Source: Candidatus Shapirobacteria bacterium
Lineage (GTDB): Bacteria; Patescibacteriota; Microgenomatia; UBA12405; UBA6130
DNA: 38,557 bases
Direction: 5' to 3'
NCBI GenBank assembly: GCA_027039485.1
Contig: JALWDZ010000013.1
Location: 1 to 38,557, forward strand
Shown: positions 6,620 to 14,063 of the stretch, one piece after another
Numbering within the stretch: position 1 is the first letter of the stretch
Layout of the letters: every line of letters begins with the position of its first letter
Position numbers and translations under genes: made by a program
Notes under the pieces: model-generated
What the model was told of the DNA's origin: nothing
Seen by the model: only the letters and a program-made list of their open reading frames with translations
Databases searched by the model: none

Positions 6620-7456
6620 ATGGCAGTTTCAACAACTAAAAAAGTTTATCCGGAGCATATTTATGATCTGACCCGCCGCCAAGTTGCCGGTGATTATCTG
6701 CGCCGCGAATTAAGGAAATACCTCGGCCGTCTAGATCCAAGCCAATGGCCAAAAATGGACCAAGATATAAAGTGCTGGTTTGATCATTCCCCCTACCTTT
6801 ACCCCGTCCGCGACTTCTGGAACGGCTTTTGGGGCATAGCTATGGGCTTTAAACTCAAAATTGGCCTCTTGGACTTTATCAGCGCCGAAAATGTCACCTG
6901 GCAAAAAGAAAAACTTCCCGTAGATCAGCTTTATTTTGGCGGCTCTTGGCCCTCGTTCCACCCTATTGGCAAGGAGAAGTACGCTTCGGCCATAGCGGTA
7001 GCAAAGCTCTATCGCCAGCAAGATATTTTGGCCAAAGAAAGGCCTCTAGCGGCTGCCTACCAAAAATTCCGTCAGCAATTGGGTGATTTTCCAATCATTG
7101 TTACCGAAAAGAAATGGAACAACAAAGTTGGCCTGGTTGTTTACGATGGCAACGGCCGCCTAAATCAAGCTATTCTTGATGGCAAACAAAAAATCGCCGC
7201 CTGGGTGGGTCGCTTTAACGACAGAACTTTTCGGCTGGCCAATTTCTGGGTGCCGACGCCGTTACTAATGGAACTAACAGTCCGGGCCCGCTCCTTTTGG
7301 CAACAAAAGAAAGAGGCTGCATTCAGAAAATTGATTGCCAGCATAAAAATAGTTGTCGGCGATTCCCAAAGCGGCTTTTATGAGTTAAGGCAGCGAGCCC
7401 TTTGGGGACCGCCAGAATTTATTCGTGATTTTTGGGCTATTTATAACCAGAAGTAA
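6620..7456 (+). CDS. Hypothetical protein with a ParB/sulfiredoxin-like DGNGR motif
   Basis: I do not recognise the whole 278-residue protein. A central segment, FPIIVTEKKWNNK followed by VVYDGNGRLNQAIL and AAWVGRF, resembles the 'DGxHRxxA' strand-turn-helix of ParB/Srx-like domains. The N-terminal 130 residues are aromatic-rich (W, Y, F) and may bind nucleic acid or protein, but that is speculation. A TAAAAT box 6 nt before the ATG suggests a leaderless mRNA, and a REP-like repeat sits 90 bp upstream. A second DGTHR protein is encoded at 34713; the two are otherwise not obviously alike. Confidence 0.7.
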   Translation: MAVSTTKKVYPEHIYDLTRRQVAGDYLRRELRKYLGRLDPSQWPKMDQDIKCWFDHSPYLYPVRDFWNGFWGIAMGFKLKIGLLDFISAENVTWQKEKLPVDQLYFGGSWPSFHPIGKEKYASAIAVAKLYRQQDILAKERPLAAAYQKFRQQLGDFPIIVTEKKWNNKVGLVVYDGNGRLNQAILDGKQKIAAWVGRFNDRTFRLANFWVPTPLLMELTVRARSFWQQKKEAAFRKLIASIKIVVGDSQSGFYELRQRALWGPPEFIRDFWAIYNQK

Positions 7457-7505
7457 CGTCAGAAAGTCGCTTCCTATTTCATCTGAAAGGTGAAAGTGTG
7501 CCGAT

Positions 7506-8147
7506 CTATTCCAAATCCGCTAAAGTGTTGTGAAGCCAGACGAGGCTATCTTTCCCAATAACTTCAGGTTTCCGCGATAAGACCATAAAAGTTGCCGTGA
7601 AGGTTGCGTGCCACAGATCTATATCCCATTTGTTCTCAGTCCTCTCGAGACTGACCAAAGCTACTCTATAATTATCAGGGTTCCATCCTACTCTTCTCGC
7701 TTTCACTCTAAGATCCTTTCTTGCCTTTTTTAATACTCCTCGCAAACCACCTCGATATCCCTCTTCTGAATATTCTCTGCTTGGCACCACTATCCCCGAT
7801 ATTCTTGCTGGCCCTATATCTCGCCCCACTTCAACGTTCCCATTGCCATTTCTGTCCTCCACATAAAGAAGATACAAACCCTTTAACAATTTCGAGGCCC
7901 TTTCGTCTAACAAACCCTCTCCTAAAAGTCTTTCAAAAAATTCTCTGGCCCCAACTACACCTTCTCCGGTGTCTAAAAAAATTTCTGCTCTCATTTGGGC
8001 CTGGCTAAATTCCAAACTACTAGCCCCCGGCTCCGCCTGAAGCAAATTTGCAACTAATTCCCTCATAGGAGGCCTATTTAACATCGCCTCCACCTGTGCC
8101 AGCCTCCAGGCAATATTTTCAGTTCCTCTCTTGTCTTCTATTCCCAT
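7506..8147 (-). CDS. Hypothetical protein
   Basis: I do not recognise this 213-residue, charged, probably soluble protein. It contains RNGNGNVEVGRDIG and a basic stretch GVLKKARKDLRVKARRVGW. No signal peptide or membrane segment is seen. The start is set at 8147 because the upstream MWYNTGAM codons of the track ORF cover a TATAAT box 9 nt before this ATG. It is divergent from the next gene, and the two leaderless starts are about 60 bp apart. Confidence 0.6.
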   Translation of the reverse strand: MGIEDKRGTENIAWRLAQVEAMLNRPPMRELVANLLQAEPGASSLEFSQAQMRAEIFLDTGEGVVGAREFFERLLGEGLLDERASKLLKGLYLLYVEDRNGNGNVEVGRDIGPARISGIVVPSREYSEEGYRGGLRGVLKKARKDLRVKARRVGWNPDNYRVALVSLERTENKWDIDLWHATFTATFMVLSRKPEVIGKDSLVWLHNTLADLE

Positions 8148-8207
8148 TGCCCCAGTATTATACCACAACTATAGGGCACCTTAGCTACGCGTGTTAAAAT
8201 AACTAGT

Positions 8208-8915
8208 ATGGAAAACGCCCAATTAGGAATATGGATCATTGACGACCGTTACCTCGGCCCCCACATTGCATACCATCTCTTAGAAGGAGGCTGGCCCGTC
8301 TATTTTTCAGACTCCTTAAAATCGGCAATGGAAGGCGCTAGAACTGGTAAACTCCTTAAACTTAGTATTCCTGAAGAAATCGAAAGAGTAGAACCCAAAC
8401 TTCGTCCCCACAAATTTATACCTGCTCTTTGGCAAAGAGAGGGCGATCGACTTGCTCTGAGAAGAGAAGGGCTTCCCTTGCTCCCCCTAAATGAGGTATC
8501 CCTCTTGTTGTTTCACACCGGAACGGAGGCCTTGAGGAACACCGAAAAAGTTAACCTCTCCCGGAGAGAACGGCTGGAATGGAATAGAGAAGGAGCCCAA
8601 GATGTGTTAAGGTTTATTAGAGATAGAGGCATTGTCCTTACCCCTCTAGCTTATTCAGCCGGTGCTTTTAGCTATGGCTCTTTAGAAAATGCAAAGAGAT
8701 GGGGTTTCAAAGGAGTTTTTGACGCTTTAGAAATCCATGAGGCTCTCGAAAAGAAAAGAATTTCTTTAGCAAATCTTGAAGAAGTTTTGGAAGGGGCTCT
8801 AAAAGAAACGACAAGGGGGCAATTTGTGGAAATAACTACTAACTATGGGAGAACCGCATTAGAAATCAGATATCCTTTAAAAAAAGAGCTTATCCGCGGC
8901 GAATGGGCTCGGTAG
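8208..8915 (+). CDS. Hypothetical protein with receiver-like N-terminus
   Basis: I do not recognise this 235-residue protein. The first 50 residues (LGIWIIDDRYLGPHIAYHLL, then GWPVYFSDSLKSAMEGA) resemble the first strand and acidic pair of a response-regulator receiver fold. No output domain or confident phospho-acceptor Asp could be assigned. The middle is basic and Leu-rich. A TAAAAT box lies 7 nt before the ATG. Codon use is AT-richer than in folD or ftsH, as in the other unknown genes nearby. Confidence 0.6.
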   Translation: MENAQLGIWIIDDRYLGPHIAYHLLEGGWPVYFSDSLKSAMEGARTGKLLKLSIPEEIERVEPKLRPHKFIPALWQREGDRLALRREGLPLLPLNEVSLLLFHTGTEALRNTEKVNLSRRERLEWNREGAQDVLRFIRDRGIVLTPLAYSAGAFSYGSLENAKRWGFKGVFDALEIHEALEKKRISLANLEEVLEGALKETTRGQFVEITTNYGRTALEIRYPLKKELIRGEWAR

Positions 8916-9091
8916 GTTTAAGAGTTTTCCGCTCAGGAGACAGAGGCTACTCTACCCACCGGCAGAACATCTCGAGAAATGGATTAATAACAATGGCAGC
9001 AATTGTGCAATCATTACGCAATAAACAAAGAGAGGCTTAAATACCGGCTGGCCAACCAGAAATAATCGGCCGCTTGAAAAAACAAAGCTAA

Positions 9092-9367
9092 CTAACTGTC
9101 AGATGCTTCTTCGCGCGGGGGGAGATAAAATGGACACTCTTTTTCCAAACACTGAACAAAATTATTTTCCTTATCAACAACTTCTACCCTGATACTATCC
9201 TCTTTATCATAGCAAAAGGCCGTACTTAAATCTAAGCGACTAATAATTTCACCCCTCGCTCTTTCCACTTCTCGCACTATTTCAACCAAATTTAAGGTCA
9301 CGTCACAATTGATCGGCAAAAACTGTTCAACGTTCCTACTTATTTGGTTTCTCTCTTTTAATCCCAT
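9092..9367 (-). CDS. Small hypothetical protein
   Basis: This is a 91-residue acidic protein of unknown function, with cysteines at CDVTL, FCYDKED and CLEKECPFY. The track start at 9418 is replaced by the ATG at 9367, which has TATAAT 6 nt upstream on the minus strand. The gap 8916-9091 before it holds no recognisable gene or repeat. Confidence 0.5.
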   Translation of the reverse strand: MGLKERNQISRNVEQFLPINCDVTLNLVEIVREVERARGEIISRLDLSTAFCYDKEDSIRVEVVDKENNFVQCLEKECPFYLPPREEASDS

Positions 9368-9418
9368 AGTCCAATTATACCCGCGCCATCGGCCGGGGTC
9401 AACAGAAGCCAGTTCCAA

Positions 9419-9540
9419 ACCCCAAGCCCCGGGTTCTATCTATCTCGTCATGCCGAAGCCTGCCCCGACATTCGTCGGGGAAAATTCCAAACTCCAAATC
9501 TCAAACAAATCCTAAATCCTAATGACCCAAATCCTAAATT
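9419..9540. repeat. Intergenic word repeats
   Basis: Words of the AGTTCCAAACCCCAAG and CTAAATCCTAATGACC type surround a GCCCCGACATTCGTCGGGG hairpin. The hairpin belongs to the same family as those near 4933 and 14081. Confidence 0.6.
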
Positions 9541-9544
9541 TTGG

Positions 9545-9632
9545 CAAAAAAAGAGCCTGAAGATTTACGAGATTTGAGAGTGGTCATACCACCGGTTGCG
9601 TTTTAAACGCCTCAAATCTCTACTTCAGGCTT
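9545..9632 (-). terminator. Three-way-junction Rho-independent terminator of the lipoprotein gene
   Basis: On the minus strand AGCCTGAAG pairs with CTTCAGGCT (9 bp) and then GAGATTTGAG pairs with CTCAAATCTC (10 bp). The enclosed loop contains two more hairpins, GTGGT-CAT-ACCAC and GCGTT-TAA-AACGC. CTTTTTTTG follows the outer stem directly. The position just after the lipoprotein stop and the U-run support termination. The branched loop is unusual and could carry a further signal. Confidence 0.8.
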
Positions 9633-9644
9633 CAAGTTTTTACT

Positions 9645-10325
9645 TCAGCGGGTGTCAACAAATAAGTAATTCACTCCTGGATGGAGAGAGCTAGGAAGAT
9701 CAACATTCAAACCCATGTAGCGAATTACTTGTTCCACCCAAGTCCTGTCCTTATCTGTGAAAATTTTTTCGGTCGTGAAACTCATATAATCACCGTAAAT
9801 ACTTATTTTTACTTCTAAATTTTCCCGGCGACAAAGTAAATCTTGCTGGAGGCGGCAGTATTTCATATTCAAGTGTACCGGCAGTATCACTAGCTTGGGA
9901 CAGGACGATCCCCAGATTTCTCCCTGCAGGGTTCCGTCCGCTTTTTGCCCCGTTTTCCGCCAATAACACTCGCCGCTGAGCCGCAGCTCATCAACTGTTT
10001 TTGGTTCCACCGCGAACAAGTCTACCCCATAGGGGTAGACTACAGGTAATTCAACCAAACCATTAAGCTTCACTGTACGTTTTTCATGATCCCTTATCCA
10101 AGCATCTATGAATGTGGGCAACCCCCTTGTATCATATTTAAACCAAACCTCTATACCGCGACCGATTGGCCGCGGCGTCGGGGTTGGGGTTGGCCTTGGC
10201 GTAGGGGTGGGAACCGGAGTTGGCGTTGGCGTTGGCCGCGGCGTTGCCTTCCCACCGCAAGCAGACAGCAAAATCACAAACACCAGGACAAAAAACAAAA
10301 CTAAAAACCTTCTTTTGTCAAACAT
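9645..10325 (-). CDS. Pro/Thr-rich lipoprotein
   Basis: The true start is the ATG at 10325, preceded by AAAAGGAGGG with a good spacing. The upstream 37 codons of the track ORF are leader. The 226-residue product has a basic N-terminus, a long hydrophobic core and a lipobox LLSACGG. A (PT)n linker (about residues 29-55) follows, with VPTPTPRPTPTPTP repeats, then a globular domain of about 165 residues that I do not recognise. Four cysteines in that domain could form disulfides. It is predicted to be anchored outside the membrane. It has the most elaborate regulation in the window: consensus promoter, approximately 190-nt structured leader, Shine-Dalgarno and branched terminator. Confidence 0.85.
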   Translation of the reverse strand: MFDKRRFLVLFFVLVFVILLSACGGKATPRPTPTPTPVPTPTPRPTPTPTPRPIGRGIEVWFKYDTRGLPTFIDAWIRDHEKRTVKLNGLVELPVVYPYGVDLFAVEPKTVDELRLSGECYWRKTGQKADGTLQGEIWGSSCPKLVILPVHLNMKYCRLQQDLLCRRENLEVKISIYGDYMSFTTEKIFTDKDRTWVEQVIRYMGLNVDLPSSLHPGVNYLFVDTR

Positions 10326-10520
10326 CGTAAACCCTCCTTTTGAAATTTGAAATAGGAAAATCTTTTTTCTATCCCCGAATGGATAGCTTACTGAGCATTG
10401 GTAGACTAATGCCCAAAAAGCTACCCACTCGGGCAAGGAGGTTTGCTACCCGCTGATTGTAAAAGTGCTCTAACAAAAACAAACTTCACACAGCTTTTTG
10501 TGTTTGTTTGCTTTTGTTGC
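10326..10520 (-). promoter_or_regulatory. Long structured 5' leader (candidate cis-regulatory RNA)
   Basis: The leader of the lipoprotein mRNA contains a long hairpin (AACAAAAGCAAAC...GTTTGTTTTTGTT). After that comes a compact fold in which GGTAG pairs with CTACC around GCCC...GGGC. A CTATCC-loop-GGATAG hairpin precedes the Shine-Dalgarno. The GGTAGCAAACC...GTGGGTAGC core faintly recalls c-di-GMP-I riboswitches but lacks their diagnostic segments. Class unassigned. Confidence 0.5.
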
Positions 10521-10523
10521 CCT

Positions 10524-10552
10524 AATATAACACACTATGGGGTATTTGTCAA
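10524..10552 (-). promoter_or_regulatory. Strong promoter of the lipoprotein gene
   Basis: TTGACA, 17 bp, TATATT on the minus strand, about 190 nt before the start codon. It is back to back with the TTGACA promoter of the divergent gene at 10607. Confidence 0.85.
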
Positions 10553-10568
10553 GCGCTCGCGACGATAC

Positions 10569-10597
10569 TTGACAAACGGCCTAAAATAAACTATTAT
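10569..10597 (+). promoter_or_regulatory. Promoter of the 10607 gene
   Basis: TTGACA, 17 bp, TATTAT, then 9 nt to the ATG, giving a leaderless or nearly leaderless mRNA. Confidence 0.8.
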
Positions 10598-10606
10598 TTC
10601 ATTAGA

Positions 10607-11242
10607 ATGCCAGAAGATACAGAAGTACAAGCACAAGCAGCAGCTTTAATGGGTGAAAAAGCGCCTCGATTGGCCTTTCTCCCAGGCGTAGATGTGACAA
10701 GATTTACACTACATGAAAAAGAAAACCTAGGTGTGGCTGAAAAAGTCTTTAAAACTCTAAAATATCTCCGCGATTCTTTTCCGGCTGAACCAGACGAAAT
10801 AGACCATATAAACTCAGCAGTGCCGGAGCGGCAGCTTAAGTCACCACAAGATATTTTCAAACTTTTTGTCCCAAAAACCCCAGATAAGTTTGAGGTGGTT
10901 AAAGTTGGATATTCTAAACCCCCCATAGCTTCTCTTAAAATCGCTGCCAGCGAAAAAGGGTCAATTTTTCGAGATGGAGAACCAGTTTGGCATGTAATGA
11001 CACTAGACGACTATAACTTTAATGAGGACGGCATATTAACAATAGCTAGGGCTCATATAGCTCTGCTCAAAACACCATCGCAAGAGGGTACGCCGGAAGT
11101 ATTTTTTCGTTTCTCAGAAGGAAAACCGCCCGCAGATAAAGAACAAAAACAAACGGAGAAGGGATACACATTAGTTTTAAATACCTTCGGTAGTACAGGA
11201 TCCCACAAGCTTATCTTTTTCTCAAAACCGGAAGCACAGTAA
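10607..11242 (+). CDS. Hypothetical soluble protein
   Basis: I do not recognise this 211-residue protein. It is acidic, has no signal peptide or membrane segment, and its composition (many Lys/Glu, AT-rich codons) differs from the Arg/Ala-rich core genes. It has a clear consensus promoter and a near-leaderless start. It is divergently transcribed from the regulated lipoprotein gene with only about 280 bp between their starts. Shared control is possible but unproven. Confidence 0.65.
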   Translation: MPEDTEVQAQAAALMGEKAPRLAFLPGVDVTRFTLHEKENLGVAEKVFKTLKYLRDSFPAEPDEIDHINSAVPERQLKSPQDIFKLFVPKTPDKFEVVKVGYSKPPIASLKIAASEKGSIFRDGEPVWHVMTLDDYNFNEDGILTIARAHIALLKTPSQEGTPEVFFRFSEGKPPADKEQKQTEKGYTLVLNTFGSTGSHKLIFFSKPEAQ

Positions 11243-11264
11243 ATTAGGGTCTAAAAGCTTATTC

Positions 11265-11302
11265 CTTCCACCTGGGAGGTGGAAATATACCTACGCCTCG
11301 GG
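11265..11302 (+). repeat. REP-like repeat, short variant
   Basis: CCTTCCACCTGGGAGGTGG followed by AATATACCTACGCCTCGGG. The 5' half of the full element is missing. The same short form occurs at 22363 and 31911. Confidence 0.75.
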
Positions 11303-11338
11303 AGACAGGGTTAACAACAACCGTGCTAAAATACACCG

Positions 11339-12211
11339 ATGACCAAGCGCGAGGAGTTGTTTTGGCTCTTGCGGCAAATTCCCCCGCATCAAGTGGCTGC
11401 CTATTCCCAGCTTGGCCAGCTCCTCGGTCTCCCGCCGCGCCTGGTGGGCCGCCTCCTCCACCAAAACCCCGATCCAAAAATCCCCTGCTTTCGGGTTGTC
11501 CACCGCGACGGCACCCTGGCCAGCGGCTACAAATTTGGCGGCCGGGCGGCCCAAAAAGCGCGCCTCCAAGCCGCCGGCGTCCCCTTCCAAACCCCCAGCC
11601 GGGTGGCCCCAACCGCCTTTTGGCGGCCAACCATCCTCTTCTTTGACATCGACGACTGCCTCTTCCCCAGCCAGCAGTTTAAAACCGCCATCTGGCAATT
11701 CTTGGCTCCCAAATTGCACCTCTCCCCCGCCCGCCTCAGCCACTATTACCACCAATATCGCCGGAGCCAGGACCACCGCCAAGGTTTTCCCCGCGGTTTC
11801 CAGCGCTGGCTTGCTGTCAAGCAAGGCATGGCCACCAATCTCCAAGGCTGGCTCAACCAATTTTGGCAGCAAAACCGCCGCCGCTTCCGCCGCCCCAAAC
11901 TAAATGCCATCTTGCACCAACTCAAAAGCCGCTATCTTTTGGGCATTTTCTCTCGCGGCGACCCCCAGTTCCAACAGCGCAAGCTGGCCGTTCTTGGCCT
12001 CGACCAATTCTTCCTCCCCAGCCTCATTTTTATCAGCCCCGGCAGCAAAACCGACCTGGCCGCCCGCATTAACCGCCTCACCTCGACAGCCACCGTCCAT
12101 GTTTTTGACAACCTCAGCCGTTACCGCCGTCTCTTTCCGCCGCCAGCCCACTTCCACCACTGCCCCTTCCCCAAAAGCCTCACCATCCTCCGGCAATTCC
12201 TTCGCCGCTAA
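11339..12211 (+). CDS. Fusion of an MGMT-like DNA-binding domain and a HAD-type hydrolase
   Basis: Residues 1-85 match the DNA-binding domain of O6-alkylguanine transferases and alkyltransferase-like proteins: HQVAAYSQLGQLLGLPPRLVGRLL, IPCFRVVHRDGTLASG. The active-site motif is PCFRV rather than PCHRV, so Cys50 remains but the partner His is Phe; methyl transfer is doubtful. From residue 97 a HAD domain begins with the DxD motif FFDIDDCLFPS, continues with IFSRGD and a Lys in GSKTDLAARI, and ends with VHVFDN. HAD enzymes hydrolyse phosphoesters. The combination suggests recognition of damaged bases coupled to a phosphatase. TAAAAT lies 6 nt before the ATG. Confidence 0.85.
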   Translation: MTKREELFWLLRQIPPHQVAAYSQLGQLLGLPPRLVGRLLHQNPDPKIPCFRVVHRDGTLASGYKFGGRAAQKARLQAAGVPFQTPSRVAPTAFWRPTILFFDIDDCLFPSQQFKTAIWQFLAPKLHLSPARLSHYYHQYRRSQDHRQGFPRGFQRWLAVKQGMATNLQGWLNQFWQQNRRRFRRPKLNAILHQLKSRYLLGIFSRGDPQFQQRKLAVLGLDQFFLPSLIFISPGSKTDLAARINRLTSTATVHVFDNLSRYRRLFPPPAHFHHCPFPKSLTILRQFLRR

Positions 12212-12269
12212 GCAGCCAATTTTTGCCCCAATTTTCACCCCTTCTTCAGGCATAAAGATTATCAAAAAT

Positions 12270-12324
12270 CCCGAGGTGTAAAGGGTAAAACACCTCCGAG
12301 GTGTAAAGCACTTGACACCTCGGG
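12270..12324 (+). repeat. REP-like repeat upstream of the RAYT gene
   Basis: A full promoter-subtype copy. Its lead-in TTTTGCCCCAATTTTCACC...CAGGCATAAAGATTATCAAAAAT matches the lead-ins of the copies at 15736, 17479 and 35692. It supplies the -35 box of the transposase gene. Confidence 0.92.
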
Positions 12325-12339
12325 AAATTGTGCTATTAT
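12312..12339 (+). promoter_or_regulatory. Repeat-borne promoter of the RAYT gene
   Basis: TTGACA inside the repeat, 16 bp, then TGC-TATTAT (extended -10), 8 nt before the ATG at 12348. The transposase is therefore transcribed from the repeat it probably recognises. Confidence 0.8.
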
Positions 12340-12347
12340 AAAGTAAC

Positions 12348-13019
12348 ATGCCAGTCCGAATCACACCTCTCGTCAACGGAGAAATCTACCACGTTTTTAA
12401 CCGGGGCATAAATCACCAGCCTACCTTTCGTTCCCAACGCGACTACCGCCGGGCCCTTTTGACCCTCCGTTTTTATCGACTGCTCCACCCTCCTCAACGG
12501 CTTTCCATTTTCCTCCAAACCGACTCCAAAAAACGCGAGGCCGTCCTCACCGCTGCCGAAAAACACGGCTCGCTGGTCACCATTTTAGCCTTCTGTCTAA
12601 TGCCCAACCATTTCCACCTCCTCCTTCGCCAGGAAGCCGACAACGGCATCAGCAAATTCATGAGCAATTTCCAAAACAGCTATACCCGCTATTTCAACAC
12701 CCGCTATCAACGCGACGGCGCCATTTTTCTAACCCAATTCAAGGCCGTTCGCATCGAAACTGAGGCTCAACTTATTCATGTCTCCCGCTACATCCACCTC
12801 AATCCCTACTCCAGCTACGTCGTCAAAACCCACCAGCAACTCCTCAACTACCCCTGGTCATCTCTTAATGAGTATCTTCAACCCAACCAGGCGCTCATCA
12901 GCCAACCCCAAATTGTCCTTTCGTCCTTCAAAAATCCCCAAAAATACCAACAATTTGTCCTTGACCAGGCCGACTACCAACGGCGGCTAGACGAAATCAA
13001 ACATCTTACCCTCGAATAG
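12348..13019 (+). CDS. REP-associated tyrosine transposase (RAYT, Y1/HUH family)
   Basis: The 223-residue product opens with the RAYT start (VNGEIYHVFNRGINHQPTF). It has the HUH metal motif in MPNHFHLLLRQ (residues 85-94), and catalytic-tyrosine candidates in NSYTRYFNTRYQRDGAIF at about 112-115. The typical VSRYIHLNPY and YPWSSLNEY segments follow. RAYTs are single-strand endonucleases that act on hairpin REP sequences. It lies between two direct copies of the REP-like repeat (12270 and 13091) and is transcribed from the first. The ORF is intact, so the system may be active. Confidence 0.95.
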   Translation: MPVRITPLVNGEIYHVFNRGINHQPTFRSQRDYRRALLTLRFYRLLHPPQRLSIFLQTDSKKREAVLTAAEKHGSLVTILAFCLMPNHFHLLLRQEADNGISKFMSNFQNSYTRYFNTRYQRDGAIFLTQFKAVRIETEAQLIHVSRYIHLNPYSSYVVKTHQQLLNYPWSSLNEYLQPNQALISQPQIVLSSFKNPQKYQQFVLDQADYQRRLDEIKHLTLE

Positions 13020-13090
13020 TTCCATTCTTACCAATCTCTATTTTCTCACCCCAATTTGCCCCCACTGTAGGTACAAAAACACTCCCAAAT

Positions 13091-13176
13091 CCCGAGGTGT
13101 AAAGGGTAAAACACCTCCGAGGTGTAATGCAGAGGTGTAATGTAATGCAGAGGTGTAATGCACTTGACACCTCGGG
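13091..13176 (+). repeat. REP-like repeat downstream of the RAYT gene, expanded copy
   Basis: A full element whose GAGGTGTAATGCA unit is repeated three times in the second half. The expansion looks like replication slippage or repeated cutting and joining. Confidence 0.9.
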
Positions 13177-13201
13177 ATTTTTCACTTCCCTAAAACTCCC
13201 C

Positions 13202-13230
13202 TTGCCAACTGGCCTCGGATATGGTAAAAA
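13202..13230 (+). promoter_or_regulatory. Promoter of the SPFH gene
   Basis: TTGCCA, 17 bp, TAAAAA, then 5 nt to the ATG at 13236. This decides the start. Confidence 0.65.
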
Positions 13231-13235
13231 TAACT

Positions 13236-14063
13236 ATGGCTATTGTTTGGGCTTTTCTTTTAATCACTATTTTGCCCATTCTTTTGGCAAAAACCATCAT
13301 TGTCGTCCGCCCCTATGAAAAAGGCCTCGTCGTCCGCCTTGGCCGCTACCGCCGCACTCTCGAACCAGGCTTTAACCTAGTCATCCCCCTTGTCGACTCC
13401 GTCATCCGCGTCGATATGCGCGAGCAGGTCATCAACGTCAACCCCCAACAGGTCATCACCAAAGACAACGTCAGCGTTTTAGTTGACGCCGTCATTTACA
13501 CCAAAGTCATCGACCCGGTCAAGGCTGAATTCGCCGTGGCTAACTTTGAATTGGCGGCAACAACTTTGGCCCAAACCACCCTCCGCAATTTGATTGGCGA
13601 CAAAACTCTGGACGACACCTTGGTTGCCCGCGACGCTTTGAATACCGCTCTCCGCGACACTCTCGACACGGTCACCCACAATTGGGGCGTCAAAGTTACC
13701 CGGGTGGAGCTCAAGCGGATTGACCCGCCCGAAGACATTACCAAAGCCATGAGCAAGCAAATGAAAGCCGAACGGGAGAAGCGCGCCGCCATTTTGGAAG
13801 CCGAAGGCATCAAGCAATCACAAATTCTCACCGCCGAAGGGGAAAAGCAGGCCGCCATTCTCAAGGCTGAAGGGGAAGCCGAAGCTTTGCGCAAGGTATC
13901 AGAAGCAGCTCAAAAATACTTCCGGGACCGGCCGGAGGTTTTAAAACGGCTGGAAGTTTTAAAAACGGCCTTGGCTAAAAACACCAAGTTTGTCATTCCC
14001 GGCAACAGCCAGCTCCTCAATCTCCTCAACTTGGACAAAGCAGAAAAAATCACCTCCTCATAA
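13236..14063 (+). CDS. SPFH/Band 7 membrane protein (stomatin/slipin, QmcA-like)
   Basis: The 275-residue product has one N-terminal membrane segment (MAIVWAFLLITILPILLA). A Band 7 domain follows: IIVVRPYEKGLVVRLGRYRRTLEPGFNLVIPLVD, then REQVINVNPQQVITKDNVSV and WGVKVTRVELKRIDPP. After it comes the alanine/glutamate-rich coiled coil with EREKRAAILEAEG repeats typical of stomatins. Such proteins form oligomeric membrane scaffolds and often work with FtsH-type proteases; an FtsH is encoded at 28.9 kb, but a link is only inferred. The upstream track start at 13221 would place the -10 box inside the coding region. Confidence 0.92.
   Translation: MAIVWAFLLITILPILLAKTIIVVRPYEKGLVVRLGRYRRTLEPGFNLVIPLVDSVIRVDMREQVINVNPQQVITKDNVSVLVDAVIYTKVIDPVKAEFAVANFELAATTLAQTTLRNLIGDKTLDDTLVARDALNTALRDTLDTVTHNWGVKVTRVELKRIDPPEDITKAMSKQMKAEREKRAAILEAEGIKQSQILTAEGEKQAAILKAEGEAEALRKVSEAAQKYFRDRPEVLKRLEVLKTALAKNTKFVIPGNSQLLNLLNLDKAEKITSS

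Noticed and set aside
9545-9632. tRNA-like gene
   Set aside because: The fold is a three-way junction without anticodon or T-arm signals, and it is followed by a U-run, fitting a terminator.
10326-10436. N-terminal extension of the lipoprotein ORF
   Set aside because: The extension precedes a strong Shine-Dalgarno and a classical signal peptide and lies in the structured leader.
10360-10460. c-di-GMP-I riboswitch
   Set aside because: Only a GCAAACC...GGG resemblance. The GGGACGCAAAGCC and tetraloop-receptor parts are missing.
11291-11872. 193-aa minus-strand ORF
   Set aside because: Antisense to the MGMT-like/HAD fusion. No promoter and a low-complexity Ala/Gly-rich sequence.
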